Shown: positions 1-8,653, counted from the stretch's first letter. The stretch is DNA of 64,000 nt from CALARM01 sp964431735 (GCA_964431735.1 CAYSLJ010000001.1:73500-137499), one strand, 5' to 3'. Notes: generated from the sequence alone by a model not told the origin. Numbers and translations are program-made.

Positions 1-1786
1 TTTTATTCCCGTCACTCATTTGAGTCCCTGGTACCCAGGCAGTTACAATGGCCTGAGATGCACCGTCCAGGAAAGAATATATTCTTCCTTCCGGTGTGGC
101 AGGACTGCCTGAATTGGTCTGAAGTGCTGTAAGGAAACTCTGCCAGTCTTTTATTTCACTTTTATTTAACTGATTGCCCATAATCTTCTCGTTGCCGACA
201 GTCGAAATATTACGTGCATTCTGACTGTCTCCTGTGGAAGGCGTGCTTATACTTCCGGCACCTATAGACGAAAAACCTGTAATAAAGTTACCTGTCAGAT
301 CCTGAATATATACGGAACCGGGAGGCGTATAGGGAGCGGGAGCACCTGATGTAATGTTTGTTCCATCTCCTACTGTCGTATCTCTTGTAAGGGTTAATCT
401 CTGATTTGTTATATCGAAAGAAGCTGTAATACCTCCATAGGTGGAATTAATATTATTAATTATTTTGGAAAGACTCTCTCCGTTATTCCAGTTGACTGTT
501 CTGCTGTTAAGAGTACCTGTTTCGTCATAATAGCTTATACCTATAGTACCGTTAGCGGAAGGAGCAGTCATAAATGCCCCTGCCGGATTCTGGTTGAGAG
601 CTATGGCACTGTTTATAGTAGAACCGGGGACGGACATCTGAACGGAACTGGTAAGAGTTCCCACTGCAGCAGCTATTCTGCCGGGAGCATTGAGTATTTC
701 ATCTGAAATTTCAATATTTCCTGCATTGTTTGTCTCTGGTGGAACAGCAGTCATATCCAGTTTATCTTTGAAAAATGGTATGCCAGTATTACCTGATGCA
801 TCATAGCCGTTTTCATGTATGAGATTTACTTTTTCCATAAAGGTTCTCGCCAGAGAATCCAGTTTATCGGTATATTCCGGAAGTATTTCATCCCTCATCT
901 CAAGTATGGCATCCAGTTTACCGTTATTTATTTTATCAACTTTTCTTCCCGTACTGTCAATTCCGTATAAAAGGTTATTGTCGCCTGTGCCTATACTGTG
1001 TCTTATATTCCCGTCACTGTCTGTACTCAGAGGAAAAGAGTGGTTGTCACTTACAATAGGATTTGAGCCGAGATAAACAGTCAGAGATTTTGTCTCGGAA
1101 TTTTCATAGGCTCTGAAATCCACAATATCTGACAGTTTATCCAGAAGTCTTGCTCTTTCATCCTGAAGATCTGCATAACCTCCTGAGCCTTTTGCACTGA
1201 GATTTACTATTTTTACATTCACGTCTGACAGTTTTTCTGTTATTTCATTTATATCTTTGATTGTATTGGTAAGTTCAAGAGATATTCTGTTTGTTACCTC
1301 TTTAAGGCCGTTGCTTGCTTCATTGAAAGAATCTGTAATACCCAGTGCATCCTGTATTATTTGCTGCCTCCTTGACGTATCGACGGCATTATTGGTAAGA
1401 TCCTGAAAACTGTTTAAAAAGCTGGATATTTTTGTACGAATTCCTGATGTTTCTGATGTAAGATCTGTGTTGAAAATAACCTCTACCTGGCTTAAGTAAT
1501 CTTCTTTTGCCGTCTGTGAACCAAGTTTTGTATTTTCGGAACGATAAAAAAGATCAAGATATTCATCTCTATATCTTATGATCTCATTAATCCTTACTCC
1601 TGCGCCGGCAGTATTGAGTTTTGAATCATAATTTGTGACACCTGAAATTATATTTGATGAAACATCAACTGCCTGACGGGAATATCCTTCAGTATTTGCA
1701 TTGGATATATTATGACCTGTTCTTTCCAGGGCAACTCTGCTGGCTCTTATACCGGAAGAACCTATTTCTATTCCCAAGAAGCTCAT
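1..1786 (-). CDS. flgK: Flagellar hook-associated protein 1 FlgK, 3' part cut off by the window
   Basis: FlgK joins the hook to the filament outside the cell. Translating from the ATG at 1786 gives MSFLGIEIGSSGIRASRVAL and then the rod/hook-family signature GHNISNANTEGYSRQ near residues 23-37, followed by a helical region rich in Asn, Gln and Ser typical of FlgK. The frame stays open to base 1, so about 595 residues are present and the C-terminal part lies outside. The next gene upstream is the flgN-like chaperone gene 32 bases away, with flgM before it, the usual flgM-flgN-flgK order. Transcription probably comes from the sigma-28-type site before flgM. Identification is by motif and context; I am confident of the family. 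Confidence 0.93.
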   Translation of the reverse strand, partial: MSFLGIEIGSSGIRASRVALERTGHNISNANTEGYSRQAVDVSSNIISGVTNYDSKLNTAGAGVRINEIIRYRDEYLDLFYRSENTKLGSQTAKEDYLSQVEVIFNTDLTSETSGIRTKISSFLNSFQDLTNNAVDTSRRQQIIQDALGITDSFNEASNGLKEVTNRISLELTNTIKDINEITEKLSDVNVKIVNLSAKGSGGYADLQDERARLLDKLSDIVDFRAYENSETKSLTVYLGSNPIVSDNHSFPLSTDSDGNIRHSIGTGDNNLLYGIDSTGRKVDKINNGKLDAILEMRDEILPEYTDKLDSLARTFMEKVNLIHENGYDASGNTGIPFFKDKLDMTAVPPETNNAGNIEISDEILNAPGRIAAAVGTLTSSVQMSVPGSTINSAIALNQNPAGAFMTAPSANGTIGISYYDETGTLNSRTVNWNNGESLSKIINNINSTYGGITASFDITNQRLTLTRDTTVGDGTNITSGAPAPYTPPGSVYIQDLTGNFITGFSSIGAGSISTPSTGDSQNARNISTVGNEKIMGNQLNKSEIKDWQSFLTALQTNSGSPATPEGRIYSFLDGASQAIVTAWVPGTQMSDGNK

Positions 1787-1818
1787 ATAATCATCCCCTT
1801 CCGTCACGCGTCACGAAT

Positions 1819-2322
1819 CTATACTTTTTTCTGAAATAAAATACTTATACCTCCGCCTGCAGCATTTAATTTTCCTGATGATGAGTAGGTAGAAGTATCT
1901 TCAGAAAGGGTTCTCATTTTTTTGATATAAAAAGAAGAAAAATCAAGATATTTCTTGATTAATGTAGCATTAATTTTATTTATTCTGACAATTTTACTGC
2001 ATATAAGCTTTAAATTAAAACGAAGATCTTTAAATTTATCTCTGTAAGGTGATGGAAGAACATTACAAATTTCTCTTAAAGGCAGGATAGAATTATCTTT
2101 ACAAAGTCCGCAGGATAAATTCTCTTGTAGCCTGTATCCTTCTTTTTCCAGATCTTCTATATGATTTAAAAGCTTATTTTTTTCCTCTGTTATTCCTTCC
2201 AGTCTGTTAACTTCTCTTTTTATTAATATTTCTCGTTCTTCTGAAAGAAGATCTCCCAGAGAATTATAAGAAGAGAGTAATTCTGACAGATAGTCATGGA
2301 ATTCTTTTACCTGTTTTTCCAT
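1819..2322 (-). CDS. flgN: FlgN-like flagellar export chaperone
   Basis: A 167-residue, mostly helical, charged protein lying between flgM and flgK, which is where FlgN, the export chaperone of the hook-associated proteins FlgK and FlgL, is normally encoded. The N-terminal half has the heptad-like pattern of FlgN (EFHDYLSELLSSYNSLGDLL, then EEREILIKREVNRLEGITEE), and a short C-terminal tail follows. I chose the ATG at 2322 because a purine-rich GGGGGAAGGAAC lies just before it; a TTG eight codons upstream (2346) is also open but has weaker support. The sequence is diverged, so the call rests on size, helical pattern and position. Function in export of FlgK is inferred from the family. Confidence 0.72.
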   Translation of the reverse strand: MEKQVKEFHDYLSELLSSYNSLGDLLSEEREILIKREVNRLEGITEEKNKLLNHIEDLEKEGYRLQENLSCGLCKDNSILPLREICNVLPSPYRDKFKDLRFNLKLICSKIVRINKINATLIKKYLDFSSFYIKKMRTLSEDTSTYSSSGKLNAAGGGISILFQKKV

Positions 2323-2398
2323 TGTTCCTTCCCCCTGTTCCTTCAATATAAATCAAAGGAATCTTCACAAGTTTCCCGGATGGAGGAAGGCTATATAT

Positions 2399-2701
2399 TT
2401 AAATACCGAAACTCTTCAGCATTTTTTCTGCTACTTTCTCCCCGGGAATATTATAATTATTAGTCTGGATCTGGCTCTGGATCTGGTTTACCCTGTCCTG
2501 TCTGATGTCAGGAACTTTATCCAGGGCAGCTCTGGCATTCTTGAACTGCTGTGCCTGATTGGAAATCGTTAAAGCCTGCTTTTCCGACTGGAGTTTTTCT
2601 GTTTCCTTTGTTCCCCTGTCTTCAAGCTGCCTTTGCTGGGCAACCCTGTTTACATCGGTCTGTTTGGTTATATCAAATTGATTGCTTCTTATTTTATCCA
2701 T
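2399..2701 (-). CDS. flgM: Anti-sigma-28 factor FlgM
   Basis: FlgM holds sigma-28 (FliA) inactive in the cytoplasm until the hook is finished and FlgM is exported. The 100-residue protein has the disordered Gln/Lys-rich N-terminal half and the sigma-binding C-terminal helices of the family: KVPDIRQDRVNQIQSQIQ at about 62-79, then NYNIPGEKVAEKMLKSF at about 82-98. The ATG at 2701 has a strong ribosome site (GGGAGGTGGAGAAC). A sigma-28-type promoter lies about 50 bases upstream, so FlgM probably feeds back on its own sigma factor's regulon. flgN-like and flgK follow on the same strand. The FliA gene itself is not in the window. Confidence 0.93.
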   Translation of the reverse strand: MDKIRSNQFDITKQTDVNRVAQQRQLEDRGTKETEKLQSEKQALTISNQAQQFKNARAALDKVPDIRQDRVNQIQSQIQTNNYNIPGEKVAEKMLKSFGI

Positions 2702-2749
2702 TGTTCTCCACCTCCCACCGCTTCCCGGATTTATTTCATTCTATATTAT

Positions 2750-2777
2750 ATATCGGCAGAAAGGTAATTTTTATTTA
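2750..2777 (-). promoter_or_regulatory. Sigma-28-type promoter before flgM
   Basis: On the minus strand a TAAA element (2774-2777) and GCCGATAT (2750-2757) are separated by 16 bases, close to the flagellar sigma-28 pattern TAAA-N15-GCCGATAA. It ends 49 bases before the flgM start, the expected distance. The spacer is one base longer than ideal. The same GCCGATTA-type element occurs before flaG. Confidence 0.65.
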
Positions 2778-2925
2778 TACCTGTATAAAAGATATTTTTA
2801 ATTTTTTTTACCCTGTACCGGTATTCTGTCATATGTTATTCAGGTAATCTTAAATTCTATTATTTCATAATATCATAAATTACTGTAAATTACTATACGT
2901 CCTTTCACCCATTACGCATTACCCG
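2778..2925. repeat. AT-rich spacer with a short GTAACGG-type heptamer array
   Basis: Between fliM and the flgM promoter the DNA is AT-rich and carries no gene. The part next to fliM (about 2901-2931) reads on the minus strand GTAACGG, GTAATGC, GTAATGG, GTGAAAG, that is, degenerate 7-bp units. The fliM stop codon TAA lies in or at the edge of the first unit. Confidence 0.7.
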
Positions 2926-3996
2926 TTACGACCCATAATAATCAAACTGATTGAAAGATACTTCTTCTTTTACTTCTTCCACAATAGATGTAATCTGCAT
3001 ACCTATATTATCACCGTTCAGACCTGGCCGTCCCAGGAATTTTGAAACACCCATCAGTTTTATCTCAAGTTCATCGTAAACACCTTTGTTAAGACATATA
3101 ACATTACCATGTTTGAGGCCGAGCAACTCATTCAGGGATATTTCCGAATTGCCCAGTTCTACTACTGCAGGTATGGGAAGGGTTTCAAGTAATTTTTTTC
3201 TATAAGAAAAAGCATTCCCGTCCATAGGCATTTTATCCTTGGAAGCCCATAAATCACTGGAACTGAACCTGGAAAGTATCGGTTCTATGACGCCATAGGG
3301 AATACATACACTCATAATGCCGCTGCTTTCCGCTATTCTTATTTCGAAAGTACCCAGAAGAACTGTTTCTTTAGGAGATGCAATCCTGGGCAAAAACATG
3401 GGATTACATTCTATAATTTCTATTTCAGGTGTAATTTCAATCACATTGGACCACGATTCTTTAAAAACCGAAAGAACCTTCAGTATTAAACCTTCTATAA
3501 GGGATCTTTCCAGATCCGTAAGTTCTCTCTCTTTTGTAAGACTCCATCCCGGCCCTCCAAGAAGTTTATCTATGGCAGTAAATATAACAGACAGATTAAA
3601 TTGAATAATAGAACTGCCTGTAAGAGGTGCCAGACTGAAAACAGTATTTACTGAACTTACTACAATGGATTTTGAATATTCTTCATATGTCATCTGATCG
3701 ACTGATGCAACTTCCACATCGACCTTTGCTTTGAGGTAAACGGAAAGAGCTGTACTTGCAAGACGTGCAAATATATCATTTATGGCATGAGCTGCATGTA
3801 TATGATAACGGGAAAATTTCTCCGGAATCCTGAAATCATAGGTCTTTATCTTATGAGATGAAGATTTTTCTTTTGATTTTTCAATAACTTTATCTTCTGA
3901 TACCTTCTCAGGTTCTACCTGTCTGGACACACCTGTAGTCTGAGAAAGATCTGATATTAACTGATTGATTTCAGCCTGTGTGAGAACTTCAGCCAT
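2926..3996 (-). CDS. fliM: Flagellar motor switch protein FliM
   Basis: FliM is the C-ring protein that binds phospho-CheY and sets motor direction. The 356-residue product has an N-terminal CheY-binding-type segment (VLTQAEINQLISDL, residues 4-17; Asn replaces the usual Asp of EIDxLL), a linker rich in Lys and Ser, the CheC-like middle domain beginning KTYDFRIPEKFSRYHIHAAH at about 51, and a C-terminal SpoA domain (about 270-340, with PAVVELGNSEISLNELLGLK). FliN and the export genes are not adjacent, which is unusual since fliM often sits with fliN. The ATG at 3996 has no clear ribosome site; it follows directly on TCAGCTA-type tandem repeats. The C-terminal Ser and the stop codon fall in a GTAACGG heptamer array. 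Confidence 0.95.
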   Translation of the reverse strand: MAEVLTQAEINQLISDLSQTTGVSRQVEPEKVSEDKVIEKSKEKSSSHKIKTYDFRIPEKFSRYHIHAAHAINDIFARLASTALSVYLKAKVDVEVASVDQMTYEEYSKSIVVSSVNTVFSLAPLTGSSIIQFNLSVIFTAIDKLLGGPGWSLTKERELTDLERSLIEGLILKVLSVFKESWSNVIEITPEIEIIECNPMFLPRIASPKETVLLGTFEIRIAESSGIMSVCIPYGVIEPILSRFSSSDLWASKDKMPMDGNAFSYRKKLLETLPIPAVVELGNSEISLNELLGLKHGNVICLNKGVYDELEIKLMGVSKFLGRPGLNGDNIGMQITSIVEEVKEEVSFNQFDYYGS

Positions 3997-4007
3997 AAAT
4001 TAGCTTT

Positions 4008-4068
4008 TTAGCTATCAGCTATCAGCTTTTTCACCTCAATTCAGCAATTCAGCAATTCAGCTGACATG
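4008..4068. repeat. Short tandem repeats between flgI and fliM
   Basis: Two runs sit side by side: about 4012-4030, TAGCTAT-CAGCTAT-CAGCTTT with 7-bp period, and about 4035-4061, AATTCAGC units with 8-bp period. They fill nearly all of the space between the two genes. They are a different dialect from the GTGACGC heptamers but occupy the same kind of position. Confidence 0.8.
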
Positions 4069-5181
4069 CTATATAATTTCTACATTACCCTGGAGAGCTC
4101 CTGCTTCTTTCAAAGCCTGAAGTATGGCTATCAAATCCCTGGGCGTAGCACCTATAGCATTTAAAGCATCCACTACCTGCTGTAATGTTGTATTTTCAGA
4201 TAAATAGAGTAAATTTTTCTTTTCTTCTTTTACCTGTATATTTATATCCTGAACTGTCTCTGTCGTTCCTGAGGATAAAGGAGGAGGCTGGGATACTCCT
4301 GGAGTTACTTTGATTGTAACAGTAATATTTCCATGAGATACTGCCACAGGAGAAAGTTTTATGTTTTTATTTATAACAACTGTTCCTGTTCTTTCATTTA
4401 TTACTACCTTTGCCACTTCATCAGGCACAAGGGTAAGTTCTTCTATACGGGCCATGAATTCTACAGTATGATCCTGATATTCAGGAGGAATATTAATTCT
4501 GACAGTACCGGGGTCAAGCGCTTTTGCTGTGTCAGGAGAAAATGTCATATTAATGGCCTGTGCCATTCTTTGAGCAGTAGTAAAATCAGGTTCCTGCAGT
4601 GAAAGTAGCAGCTCATTACCTCTGGCCAGAGGTGTGCTGAAATCCTGATTTATAAGTCCTCCCCCGGGAATTCTTCCTACTACAGGGTGATTTTTTGTGA
4701 TTTTATTTCCTCCTCCACCTGTGGCATTAAATCCGCCTATAGAAACAGGGCCCTGGGCAGAACCGTAAACATTCCCGTCTGCACCGCTCAGAGGAGTGAA
4801 AAGCAATACTCCGCCCTGAATACTTGTAGCATCACCGAGAGAAGCAGCAGTCACATCTATTGTATCTCCGTCCTTTGCAAAAGGCGGCAGTTCTGCTGTA
4901 ACTATAACTGCTGCCACATTTTTAGAATTCATCTGTTCTTTTGTAAGGCCAATACCAAATTTATTCAACATATTTGAAATTGATTTGGCTGTCATTATTG
5001 TCCTTGTACTGTCACCTGTACCTGCAAGACCTATTACAAGACCGTAACCTATGAGCTGGTTGTTTGCCACACCTGCTACTCTGGCTATATCTTTTATCCT
5101 CACAGATACTTCGGCAGAAGAAGAAGATATATAGAAGGCAAAAATGAGAGATATAATCAGCAAAAATCTAACAATTTTCAT
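4069..5181 (-). CDS. flgI: Flagellar P-ring protein FlgI
   Basis: FlgI forms the bushing around the rod in the peptidoglycan layer, which implies a diderm envelope. The 370-residue protein starts with a Sec signal peptide (about residues 1-23, hydrophobic LLIISLIFAFYI, cleavage near SSA-EV) and continues with family hallmarks: VRIKDIARVAGVANNQLIGY, GLVIGLAGTGDST, KNVAAVIVTAELPPFAKDGD and IDVTAASLGDATS, with a C-terminal NATLQQVV-like segment. A good ribosome site (AAAGGAG) precedes the ATG at 5181. The companion L-ring gene flgH and rod genes are not next to it, so the flagellar genes here are split into small groups. No internal defect is seen. Confidence 0.97.
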   Translation of the reverse strand: MKIVRFLLIISLIFAFYISSSSAEVSVRIKDIARVAGVANNQLIGYGLVIGLAGTGDSTRTIMTAKSISNMLNKFGIGLTKEQMNSKNVAAVIVTAELPPFAKDGDTIDVTAASLGDATSIQGGVLLFTPLSGADGNVYGSAQGPVSIGGFNATGGGGNKITKNHPVVGRIPGGGLINQDFSTPLARGNELLLSLQEPDFTTAQRMAQAINMTFSPDTAKALDPGTVRINIPPEYQDHTVEFMARIEELTLVPDEVAKVVINERTGTVVINKNIKLSPVAVSHGNITVTIKVTPGVSQPPPLSSGTTETVQDINIQVKEEKKNLLYLSENTTLQQVVDALNAIGATPRDLIAILQALKEAGALQGNVEII

Positions 5182-5385
5182 TGTATATTCTCCTTTAATT
5201 AAATTGTGACGTATGACGGGAGGAACGGGATAATTAATAAAATTCTATTCCTTATCTATAAAATAACATTTTCATTGCCTTTAAAACTATCCTTCTTTAG
5301 GACTAAATTATATTTTATAAGGGTCTATTTTTTTCTTTGGAGGATTAATTCTGAAGAGTAAGTCGTGAGTGGTGAAAGGGTAAAT
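5182..5385. repeat. AT-rich spacer with short heptamer traces
   Basis: Next to flgI (about 5205-5232) there is a degenerate GTGACGTATGACGGGAGGAACGGG run; next to the following gene (about 5353-5396) there is AGTAAGTCGTGAGTGGTGAAAGGGTAAA in the other dialect. The middle is AT-rich and shows no gene or clear terminator. Confidence 0.6.
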
Positions 5386-6840
5386 TTACCCGTCACCTTT
5401 AACCCTTTTATGAAATATTCTTGCAAGGAGACTTCTGGGAGGAGTTTCTTCTTCTTCGATTCTTAAAGGAATTTCAGCAGACTCTGTGGTTTCCCTGGGC
5501 GCTCTGGTCTGGCCTTTTTTTACATAGAGAATGGCAATTTGCCTGTTAACCCAGCCCAGAATTTTAGCTTCACCTTTGTACTCCAGAGCCATTTTTCGCA
5601 AAACTTCAAGCTCCTTATCAACTAAATTATTTTTTCTGCATACAGACAGATAATATCTGTACACAGACAACCTGTCTATCTGTGGAACTTCCAGGGCTTC
5701 TTCAAGTGCCGCACATGCTTTTTTTATATTTCCATCTTCTTCATAACCTTCTGCCAGAGAAAAATAACTCTTTAAAACATGATCCTTGAAGGAATCTGCT
5801 GTTCCTCCTGTTTCATGACCGGGTGACCCTCCTGTTTCACGTAAGGGACTGCCATGAACCGGAGATTCAGATACAGTTTTTATTATTTTATCAGTAGGTT
5901 TTTTATTAAACAGAGGAAAGGAATAGCTTTCAATAGTTTGTCCCTGATGTTCTGTTTTATTTTCATTGACCTGCCTTTTAAATATGGCTGAGAAAATATT
6001 CGATGCTTTTTTTCTGGACTCTTCCTTCGGTAATTTATCAGGACTGAGTACTCTGGTTGTAAATGTGTCTTCAATATATTCATCACGGTCTCTGTCAAAA
6101 TCACGTGGTTCTGCTCTGTCAAAATCACGTGGTTCTGCTCTGTCAAAATCACGTGGTTCTGCTCTGTCAAAATCACGTGGTTCTGCTTTAACTGGATCAG
6201 TCACTTCTTTATTTATTTCATGTTTGTAAATATTCTCCCCGTCATGCATTTCTACAGATGTAGAAGGTAGTTCAAATAAAGATATATCACATGGGGAAAC
6301 TTCAATCGTTGTTATAATTTTTTGACCTGCATCATCTCCTGCAATTACTTCTTTATCTATAAATACTCTCTGTATTATAGTTCCATTTTTTACCAGTATA
6401 TAAGCCTTCTGTCCGGTTTTCCATTCAAGTTTAAAATAGGCACTTGTACCGTCTCTTTCTGCTTCCTCTATAAGAAAAGTCAGTATAGAAGAATTTACAC
6501 AGGCAGCTTTAGTAAGAAGTACAGGTTCTTTGACCCTGTCAAGTATTATATCCAGCAGTTCTACATGTGACTGATAGAAACTTGCACTGGCTTCTTCACC
6601 GGTGCATAAAGCCTCTATTTCTCTTACATCTGCAGGAAAAATCTGATTGTCAGACCAGGAAAACCCTGAATCCCACCCGCTATCTTTTAAAAAAAATACA
6701 TAACGGTTTTCTCCTTTATTTAAAAGAAGAAAACCTTCTATTTTTCTTCTGGATAAAGAAGAAACTACTGAAGAAAGAAATTTCCCTTTCAGATCTAAAA
6801 AAAGAGGATTTTTCTTAAATGGTTCAATTATGTTTATCAT
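5386..6840 (-). CDS. Unknown protein with an eightfold-residue tandem repeat and a TPR-like C-terminus
   Basis: I do not recognise this 484-residue protein. I start it at the ATG at 6840 (MINIIEPFKK): the 22 codons upstream are translated heptamer repeat (ASCHALRVTCYT), not protein. The N-terminal third alternates strands and helices (GFLLLNKGENRYVFFLKD) and could be a sensory or effector domain of unknown type. The middle has four exact copies of an eight-residue unit (RAEPRDFD), then a low-complexity linker with SPLRETGG and SPGHETGG. The last 110 residues contain helical pairs resembling TPR units (LAEGYEEDGNIKKACAALEE). It is soluble, and it follows csrA on the same strand. The final residues GDG and the stop lie in heptamer-like sequence. 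A flagellar or signalling role is only a guess from position. Confidence 0.75.
   Translation of the reverse strand: MINIIEPFKKNPLFLDLKGKFLSSVVSSLSRRKIEGFLLLNKGENRYVFFLKDSGWDSGFSWSDNQIFPADVREIEALCTGEEASASFYQSHVELLDIILDRVKEPVLLTKAACVNSSILTFLIEEAERDGTSAYFKLEWKTGQKAYILVKNGTIIQRVFIDKEVIAGDDAGQKIITTIEVSPCDISLFELPSTSVEMHDGENIYKHEINKEVTDPVKAEPRDFDRAEPRDFDRAEPRDFDRAEPRDFDRDRDEYIEDTFTTRVLSPDKLPKEESRKKASNIFSAIFKRQVNENKTEHQGQTIESYSFPLFNKKPTDKIIKTVSESPVHGSPLRETGGSPGHETGGTADSFKDHVLKSYFSLAEGYEEDGNIKKACAALEEALEVPQIDRLSVYRYYLSVCRKNNLVDKELEVLRKMALEYKGEAKILGWVNRQIAILYVKKGQTRAPRETTESAEIPLRIEEEETPPRSLLARIFHKRVKGDG
6092..6187 (-). repeat. Four exact 24-bp in-frame repeats
   Basis: The unit (plus strand CTGTCAAAATCACGTGGTTC plus TGCT) occurs four times without mismatch at 6092, 6116, 6140 and 6164. 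It encodes the eight-residue unit RAEPRDFD, so gain or loss of a unit keeps the frame. Perfect identity at DNA level points to recent expansion. Confidence 0.97.
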
Positions 6841-6845
6841 ATTAT

Positions 6846-6888
6846 TTGTGTAACACGTGACGCGTAATGCGTGACACGAGGCCCTTTT
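6846..6888. repeat. GTCACGC heptamer array before the 6840 start
   Basis: Read on the minus strand this is a run of GTCACGC, ATTACGC, GTCACGT and GTTACAC units ending about 9 bases before the ATG at 6840. It leaves no room for a normal ribosome site in front of that gene. Confidence 0.85.
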
Positions 6889-6902
6889 GTTATGCAAAAG
6901 AT

Positions 6903-7148
6903 TCAATCTGATGGTTTATTTTCTTTTATTAAAATACCTTCAAGTATGCCGAAAGAATCGATTGAAGTCATAGCAGCCATTTTATTCTGTTCTCTGATTT
7001 GTTCGTAGATTTCACGCCTGTAAACCGAATAATCCTTCGGTGCTTTAATGCCAAGTTTGACATTTTTCCCTTTGACCTGAAGCACAACTATTTCTATGTC
7101 TTCACCAATCATTAAACTTTCATTGGTTTTTCTCGTCAGTACTAACAA
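6903..7148 (-). CDS. csrA: Carbon storage regulator CsrA
   Basis: CsrA is a small dimeric RNA-binding protein that blocks translation at GGA-containing leaders and, in many bacteria, controls flagellin. The 81-residue product shows the family core: LVLTRKTNESLMIGEDIEIV at 2-21, KVLKIG-type strand VKLGIKAPKDYSVYRREIYE at about 31-50. The start is TTG at 7148, with a strong GGAGG eight bases upstream; the ORF overlaps the end of fliW by 29 bases, so translation is probably coupled. It is longer than the usual 60-70 residues because of a C-terminal tail. With fliW it forms the known FliW-CsrA-filament protein switch. Confidence 0.96.
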   Translation of the reverse strand: MLVLTRKTNESLMIGEDIEIVVLQVKGKNVKLGIKAPKDYSVYRREIYEQIREQNKMAAMTSIDSFGILEGILIKENKPSD

Positions 7149-7611
7149 TTTTTTTATCCTCCTCTTTCATCACCATACTACCGGGAAGTTCGTATCTTAT
7201 CTTATAATCACTCCCTTCCAGGATTATCTGTTTACCTTTGCTGGCAGTACGATTGATAACTATGGGAGCAAAATAGTTGGCTGTTATAATTTTTTCTTCC
7301 TTGTTTACGACAACAATAACATATGCTTCCAGTTTTGAATGTTCAGAGTAATCTATAAGCTGTTGATCTGCATCATTTAAGGTTATTTCATAATTTTTAT
7401 AGAACAGGGTAGGGTCAGTAATAATAAATGCTATGGCAGGATCTTCCAGTGATTGCATCCAGCCGAATACACCTCTCCAGAGACTTATATCAATAACAAA
7501 ATTCCTGCAATCCTCAAAACCTACAAGTCCACAGGGGAAATTTATTATATTATCAGTTGATACTTCTATTTCACCAAACCTTGTAGTGTTAAGTTTTATA
7601 TTATTGCTCAT
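7120..7611 (-). CDS. fliW: Flagellar assembly factor FliW, CsrA antagonist
   Basis: FliW binds CsrA and flagellin in turn, releasing CsrA repression when flagellin is exported. The 163-residue protein has the family start (LNTTRFGEIEVSTDNIINFP, GLVGFEDCRNFV) and the central SLEDPAIAFIITDP segment at about 54-67. ATG at 7611, with AAAGGAGGG ten bases upstream. The C-terminal end overlaps csrA, the standard fliW-csrA pairing. In several species the flagellin gene is close by; here flgM/flgK are on one side and flaG-fliD-fliS on the other, and the flagellin gene itself is not in the window. Confidence 0.95.
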   Translation of the reverse strand: MSNNIKLNTTRFGEIEVSTDNIINFPCGLVGFEDCRNFVIDISLWRGVFGWMQSLEDPAIAFIITDPTLFYKNYEITLNDADQQLIDYSEHSKLEAYVIVVVNKEEKIITANYFAPIVINRTASKGKQIILEGSDYKIRYELPGSMVMKEEDKKIVSTDEKNQ

Positions 7612-7635
7612 ATAGCATCCCTCCTTTATAGAACT

Positions 7636-8292
7636 TTAAAACAATCCCATTTTCATGGCCTCTCCCACTGCCTGGGCTCTATCTGCGACCTTTAATTTTT
7701 TAAATATAGCTCTCATATGGGCTTTAACAGTCTTATCACTGATAAAAAGTTTTTTACTGATTTCTATATTACTGTTCCCGCTGGCTACCAGCTTTAATAC
7801 TTCAAGTTCTCTTTTGCTCAGTATAGATTTTTCTTCTTCTTCTTTTCCGGATTCCTTGCTCATATAAACAAATTTATCAATTAACTTTCTTGCAATAGAA
7901 GGATCAATAAGAGATTCACCGGTACTTGCAACCTTTACGCTTTTCAGCAATTCTTCCCTGGGAACATTTTTCAGCATATATCCTGTTGCCCCTGCTTTTA
8001 TTGCTTCAAATACATTTTTATCATCGTCATACATAGATAACATTATAATTTCTATTTCAGGGAAATCCTGTTTTATAGCTCTTGCTGCAGTAACACCATC
8101 CATAACAGGCATTTCTATATCCATTATAATTACATCAGGTTTTGTATTTTTTACCAGGTTTACAGCTTCCTGACCGTTTGAACAGGAACCAAGAACTGTT
8201 ATACCTTCCTCTTTTTTTAGAATCTCACAAAGTCCTTCACGGAGAATACTATGATCATCTACAACCAGTACTTTTATATTCTTTTTTAACAC
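7636..8292 (-). CDS. NarL/FixJ-family response regulator
   Basis: A two-component transcription regulator of 218 residues. The receiver domain (about 6-122) has the acidic pocket VVDDHS, phospho-acceptor Asp in IIMDIEMPVMDG (near residue 57), and the conserved Lys in YMLKNVP. The LuxR-type helix-turn-helix (about 155-215) reads LSKRELEVLKLVASG and ISDKTVKAHMRAIFKKL. The GTG start at 8292 has GGAG upstream. It lies 24 bases before fliW on the same strand, so it may be co-transcribed with fliW-csrA; a role in motility control is inferred only from that. No partner kinase is adjacent. Confidence 0.9.
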   Translation of the reverse strand: MLKKNIKVLVVDDHSILREGLCEILKKEEGITVLGSCSNGQEAVNLVKNTKPDVIIMDIEMPVMDGVTAARAIKQDFPEIEIIMLSMYDDDKNVFEAIKAGATGYMLKNVPREELLKSVKVASTGESLIDPSIARKLIDKFVYMSKESGKEEEEKSILSKRELEVLKLVASGNSNIEISKKLFISDKTVKAHMRAIFKKLKVADRAQAVGEAMKMGLF

Positions 8293-8653
8293 AGTTCATT
8301 TCTCCATTCTGTTAGAGCAGGATTTTTGGGATTTTCAGGATTTTCAGGATGATAATTATTTTTACTATCAGGACCGGCAAATTATTGTCCTGCTTCTGGT
8401 AATCCCGTATATATTTTATATTTTAATAGTATTTCTATATTTATACTTTTTTTTCCTTCATAGTATTTAAAATTCATATTTAATTAACCGACTTGGTACT
8501 GCCGGCAATAATTATTCCACTTGTTATAATCGTGACAGGTGAAGGGAGGAATAGATTTTCATCTTGTTGTAATCAAACCGGTCATAGATGTTACCAGGAT
8601 TGACAGGAATTATGGTTGTAATCCCGGTAATCCAATAAATCTTTTAATCCCGG
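8293..8653. other. 361-bp spacer without a supported gene
   Basis: The left part has GGATTTTCAGGATTTTCAGGAT (about 8320-8352), a tandem of an 9-10 bp unit. The middle is very AT-rich. A GTGACAGGTGAAGGGAGG motif (about 8532-8549) is a degenerate heptamer junction. A short open frame on the plus strand here shows no family features and I do not call it. Confidence 0.6.

Noticed and set aside
5883..6229. Repetitive frames overlapping the RAEPRDFD repeat on both strands
   Set aside because: A 24-bp repeat is open in several frames at once; only the long minus-strand frame has non-repeat protein on both sides.
8370..8396. Sigma-54-like GG-N10-GC before the NarL-type regulator
   Set aside because: Spacing fits (AGGACAATAATTTGCC) but the -24 box matches poorly; chance is likely in AT-rich DNA.
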